Source: Nigrospora sphaerica
Taxonomy: Eukaryota; Ascomycota; Sordariomycetes; Amphisphaeriales; Apiosporaceae
Length of the DNA: 64,000 nt
NCBI GenBank assembly: GCA_018287875.1
Contig: JAGVVL010000013.1
Coordinates: 2,852,001-2,916,000 of the forward strand
Direction of reading: 5' to 3'
This document shows, in pieces, positions 59,901 to 64,000 of the stretch (position 1 is its first letter; every line of letters starts with the position of its first letter). The position numbers and the translations under genes were made by a program. A model generated the notes under the pieces. That model had not been told where the DNA came from and searched no databases. It saw only the letters and a list, made by a program, of their open reading frames with translations.

Positions 59901-61894
59901 ACCCCGAGACTCCCGCCATGATAGTCATCACTTTCCACAATCTTACCGGGCCCCGATGGCAACGGTATGGCTAGCACCTTCTTTGCGAGCCCTGCCAAAA
60001 TCCCTCGTGCACCCGTCATTTATCCTTCGGGCCCCTTCTCGCTCTCCCTCGTCGCGTGTTTGCGGGTTGAGGCTGGCTATGTTCTTCTCCTTCCCTTGAC
60101 GCCCCCAGTCACGTCCCATTCCAGGCAGCATGCTGGTGGATACAGTGTGTATGCAGGCAAATACAAACACGGCCCTTGCCGGCAACACGCATTCACAGAC
60201 CCACGCAGGCCGGGATAGGTTCCAAAATTAACCGCCCAACGGTTTCAAGTACTTACCAGCTGAGTAAAAGTACTTACAGCAGGCAGCCATAAAAGTCTGG
60301 TAGCAAGCACACCTACCACTGCCCACCAATCAATTATTCACCTCACGAGATTCCATCGCATACATCGTATTGGGTTGATAGACGGCAGTAACGGCCTTGC
60401 CTTGGAATAGCCATACTGCCTTAAGAGCACTCGACCAGCTACTGCCACGAGACGGATACCGGAGTAAAGGGTTCCGCTATGGGTAGTACCTAGGAGGTAC
60501 CTAAGCAAGGCAGTCGAGCCACGGTGACGAAAACAGCAAGTGCGTACGGCAAGTATCAGTTAAACCTGTACTATGTGCTTGCCTGCTTCAGCACTTACTA
60601 GCTACAGAAGCAGCGAGCCGAAGCATGTCAGGCTTGGGCGCATTATTTAGAGATGCACCCCAGCCGCGTGTCACACAGACGCACAATTGAATGGCTAGCT
60701 ACTTCATATTTAGGTATCACTATTCACCGATGGAATAGATGGGGACGTTGGCAAGCCCGCGTGTTCCGTACAACTAGACGCCGGGAGAGGAAAAGGCCCC
60801 GTCGCCGGCCGAGGCCGCTCCGCCAGTGAAGTAGCCCTGTCCGGAGCGTGCAACAGGCATTTCTCGCCCCGGCGGGCACTTCCTGCCACCCTAGCAAACT
60901 CTCTCCTACATACCGACCTACATACAGTTGACTGCTAAACCATGATTGTCTCTCCGACTCGCGACAGAGGGCGGAGGACCGAGGCCTCGGAGCCTCATAT
61001 CCCCTTGCCAACATGTCCCTCGTAGCCCCCCGTATCCATCTGGAGCGGAAAACGAAAACCCACTCCACCATGGCATCCACCGGTGCAAATGCGGCCCGCG
61101 TATGCGTTCCGGCCCAGCCGGCCCAACCAGTCAAACCCAGCCCAAGTATTAGGAAGCAAGACCAGCTTGACATCCATTCGTCGGGCCATCCAACGACTGC
61201 GGTCTTGCTTGCGTGCCCCCTAACTCGACGAGACATTTCACTGGAAGGTACCTCATGGATAGGTAGGTTAAAGCAAGAGAAATAAGAACGTCCAAAAGAA
61301 CGGAACAGTTTGGAAGTGAGCACATGAGTCAGTGGCATACACGGGACTTCCTAACGTGGTGCCTGCCTGCTTGGGTACATACCTGAATTACTTACAACTC
61401 CATTGCTTCCCTAGGGATTTCCCATCCCTGGGTGCTTCTTCCGTTGCTTTGGACGACTTCCGTTAAGAGGCAGCTGAAGGCCAGGCCAGGCCTATTAACA
61501 CTGGAAACAGCCCCCATGAGGCCGAGCTTCTCAAGCTGCCGACCCCTCTCCTCCAAATGTGATTCTCGCATATCTCCTGGTTTTCTCTGCCAACACAGCC
61601 ACGGCAGGGCGCTGACTGATGAACTCGAAGCAAACGAACATAAACAAACGGATCCCCCCCACCCGGTCTAGGCTTGCGGCGGCGACTCTACATCCCTGCC
61701 ACGTGCAAAGCGCAAATCACTGCCTGTGCACCCGCGACGCCGCTCTGTGCAGCTGCTGCTACAGATCTCGGCCCCATCGAAACTGCGGCTAACCAGTCAC
61801 TGTGCTGTTCACGCACCCTGTCGGCGTCGGGATTCGGCCAGGGGCTGCCAACACCACCAAGAAAGAAGGACGCCCCGGTATGAAGAAGTAGTTG
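53979..61894. other. 7.9 kb stretch without a supportable gene
   Basis: The first 0.5 kb is the BOI gene's upstream region and has GGC/GCT triplet-rich sequence. An AT tract lies at 54502-54519. From about 56.5 to 60.7 kb the sequence is AT-richer and carries several medium open frames (56818-57147 and 57927-58142 on the plus strand; 57538-57762 and 59303-59659 on the minus strand) that look like eroded coding sequence but match no family I recognise. The last kilobase is probably the promoter of the MIZ-type gene. Confidence 0.45.
54502..54519 (+). repeat. (AT)9 dinucleotide repeat
   Basis: An uninterrupted alternating AT run in otherwise GC-rich sequence. Confidence 0.9.
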
Positions 61895-64000
61895 ATGGCG
61901 CCTAGAGGCCGACGACATCCTCCTTCGACATCGCCGTTGTCGGGGCTCGCTGGGTCGCCCGGCAGTCAGATTGCCGCCTCGAATTCCACTCTCAAACGCT
62001 TTCTCGGCGGGGGAAGGCATTCATGGATGACGACTACGGCCGCTGTCCCGCCGAGCCCGCGCCCTCCTCACTACCAAGCACCGAAACCACCGCTGTGCCC
62101 ACCGGACGACGTGCGATCAGCCACTAACCAGGGTGGTCTTACCCACCCACGCGCAGCAGCACCACAAGCATCGCAGGACGGCCAGCCTGCCACCCTCAGT
62201 CCTACGCAGCTGTCGCTGCGGCCGGCACAACCTCAGGTGCAGCAACCTCTTGTGTGTCGGTCGCTACCAAGCGCGCGAAACTCGTCTCCTCGACCCCCCG
62301 TGCCCCTCAACGCGTCGGCCAGGTAATCTCCATTCCCCTGCTTGCCGCTCGTCGCGTTTGCGTCCCCTCGGCCAGCGGCTGACCGAGCTCCTCTTCCCAG
62401 ACTCTCCGTATCTACCGCAGTATTGCCCTCGCCCGCTCCGAGCGAAGAGCCCAGCCCAGCGGTGTCGACGGTCTATGAGACTACAACCCCCCCGGGTGGT
62501 GGCAATTCGCAGTCTATCCCCGCCCCCACGGCATACTCCAAACCCAACGCGCGAGCGACGGGACCAGACACAGTGCTGGCCCGTCCGCCGAGCAGGACGA
62601 CGCTGGCGAATGGGTCGGTAAGGGCCCAAGGTGGCCGAGACAGCCACCAGCCCTCACCGTCTACCATGACGGCAGCGCCGGCAACCACGACAGCGGCCAC
62701 CTCGCTACAAACGCCGCCGGCCTCCCATGATCCGGTATTCAGCCAAGGGCTGCCGGACCCAGCCTACCAGACGTCCGCTGTGGCACAGGAGCACCCAGCA
62801 AAACGGCGACGCATGGGGTATGTATCTCGGCGATGTCGCGGTGCCCAGGATTGCTACGTTATATTAGCCATACTAACCATATTACCAGCGACGCCTTACT
62901 TGTCGGTGCAACCCAAAGGCTGGATACATACCTGCACGTCCTTGGAGGGGACGACTTGCTGGCGGGCAGTGTCGAGCTGCCTCGGTTCCAGCTTCTCAGA
63001 GAGGCATGTCAGAAAGGCGACTTATTCTTTGTGGCCCTGCACCAGCTATTTTGTTTCTGGTCAATGAGCCCGCAGGAATTCAACACGCACTACGCGCAAC
63101 ACGAACCCACGGTGCTGGAGAGTGCATTCGGGTTGCTGAGTTCGATTCTTAAATCCAATTCAACTATCCGTCAGCAGCACCTAGCCTGGCTCTCGCAGTT
63201 TCCTGCGCCTCTGCCCAGCGCGCGTCGCGATAGCGAATATGCAGATACCATAAACGACGTCTTGCAGTTTCTGCGACGTCTGGCTAGATTCTGGTATACC
63301 GCAAGCCAGGACCACATGCGGTTGAGTTATCCGTACCTGGTGGATGAGCTCCTGCTGCAATACCGATTGTATTCGGAGGTTTTCCAGACCGTCATCTTCA
63401 GGGCTTCGAGACGGGCGATGGGTGTGCCTGACGGCGCTGCGGGGACGCGGATGGACCAGTTGTTCTACGGAGACATGAAACGACCTCGTCCTATAGTTGA
63501 CGGCAAGATCAGCGTCAAACCCGATTACCAGTCAGATGCGGCAAACATTTCCCTGATCGCATCATACCAGGCAATTGTCAGGCAAGCAAGGAATCAAGCT
63601 CCCGGCTCCGCGTATGCGATAGCACCGAGCACCAGCAATGGCTTCCGGGCGCAACAGCAGCAATCTCACCCCGAGCGGCCCTATTCCCATCAGCAGCAGG
63701 CTTCCCATCGAATGCGCCTCTTGCCCTTACCTTACCAACAGCTTCCCACTCAGCAGCAGCCTCACGCACCGTCTGCCCAATCACTGCACTTTGGCGAGCA
63801 CCAGCACCAGCACCAGCACCAGCACCAGCAACCCAACCAAGCTCGACCTACTCAGCAACACACTGCCGTCTCGCCGTCGGGTCACTTCATTCCACAATTT
63901 TCTGCCGGCGCAGCAACTCCCACGGGCGCACCCCAGCAAGCAAACAGGCCAGGCACATCGTCACCCTCCAATCTTGGTACTGGCGCGCCTTTCCCTGGCC
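61895..64000 (+). CDS. MIZ/SP-RING-type zinc finger protein, N-terminal part
   Basis: Exons 61895-62322, 62401-62817 and 62889 to beyond the window. Introns of 78 nt (GTAATC...CCCAG) and 71 nt (GTATGT, branch TACTAAC, CCAG) join in frame; about 652 codons are visible with no stop. The N-terminus contains a short block (SQIAASNSTLKRFLGGG) followed by a long Pro/Ser/Thr-rich linker. A helical domain begins in exon 3 (LREACQKGDLFFVALHQLF) and includes YPYLVDELL and FRASRRAMGV. This arrangement matches fungal MIZ-finger proteins of the PIAS/Siz type, whose SP-RING domain usually lies further downstream and supports SUMO ligation. That domain is outside this window, so the call rests on the N-terminal half. 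A His-Gln and poly-Gln rich region starts near 63650. Confidence 0.72.
63797..63833 (+). repeat. CAGCAC hexanucleotide repeat coding His-Gln
   Basis: About six units of CACCAG encode alternating His and Gln inside the MIZ-type gene's glutamine-rich region. Unit length keeps the frame, so copy-number change would alter protein length only. Confidence 0.9.

Overview
The window looks like nuclear DNA of a filamentous ascomycete, most likely a Sordariomycete. The coding regions are GC-rich. Introns are short (47-102 nt, one of 222 nt), with GTRNGT donors, CTRAY branch points and YAG acceptors. The gene families are typical of Pezizomycotina: a quinate-type repressor, an RTA1-like protein, Kex1, a BOI-type SH3-SAM-PH protein, a MIZ-finger protein and a NACHT-WD40 (NLR-like) gene. 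No bacterial operons, rRNA, tRNA or CRISPR arrays were seen. All gene models come from reading frames, splice signals and family knowledge; no search was run.

Layout. 1-11.1 kb: no gene I can support, only simple repeats, purine tracts and a G-quadruplex motif. 11.2-13.4 kb (-): QUTR/QA-1S-type repressor built from shikimate-pathway enzyme domains. 17.3-18.4 kb (-): class 1A dihydroorotate dehydrogenase-like protein, two exons. 19.9-21.9 kb (-): four-exon ferric reductase. 25.8-27.6 kb (-): 595-residue coiled-coil protein of unknown function. 29.1-32.2 kb (-): NACHT-WD40 STAND (NLR) pseudogene with eight in-frame stop codons and no frameshift, which is the pattern expected from repeat-induced point mutation (RIP). 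32.8-33.6 kb (+): rhomboid protease, head to head with the pseudogene. 34.4-35.6 kb (-): RTA1-like membrane protein. 37.8-39.0 kb (+): mitochondrial Tgl2-like lipase. 40.1-42.1 kb (-): Kex1 carboxypeptidase. 43.9-44.4 kb (-): small conserved-looking protein of unknown function. 50.8-54.0 kb (-): BOI-type polarity scaffold. 61.9 kb to the right edge (+): MIZ/SP-RING-type protein, cut by the window end.

The genes do not form one pathway. Most are housekeeping or membrane and secretory functions: Kex1 processes peptides in the late Golgi, the reductase reduces surface iron, Tgl2 acts on lipids in mitochondria and BOI supports polarised growth. The accessory part is 25.8-32.7 kb, with the orphan coiled-coil gene and the mutated NLR in locally AT-richer sequence. 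Gene density is low, about eleven genes and one pseudogene in 64 kb, with gene-free blocks of about 11, 6 and 8 kb.
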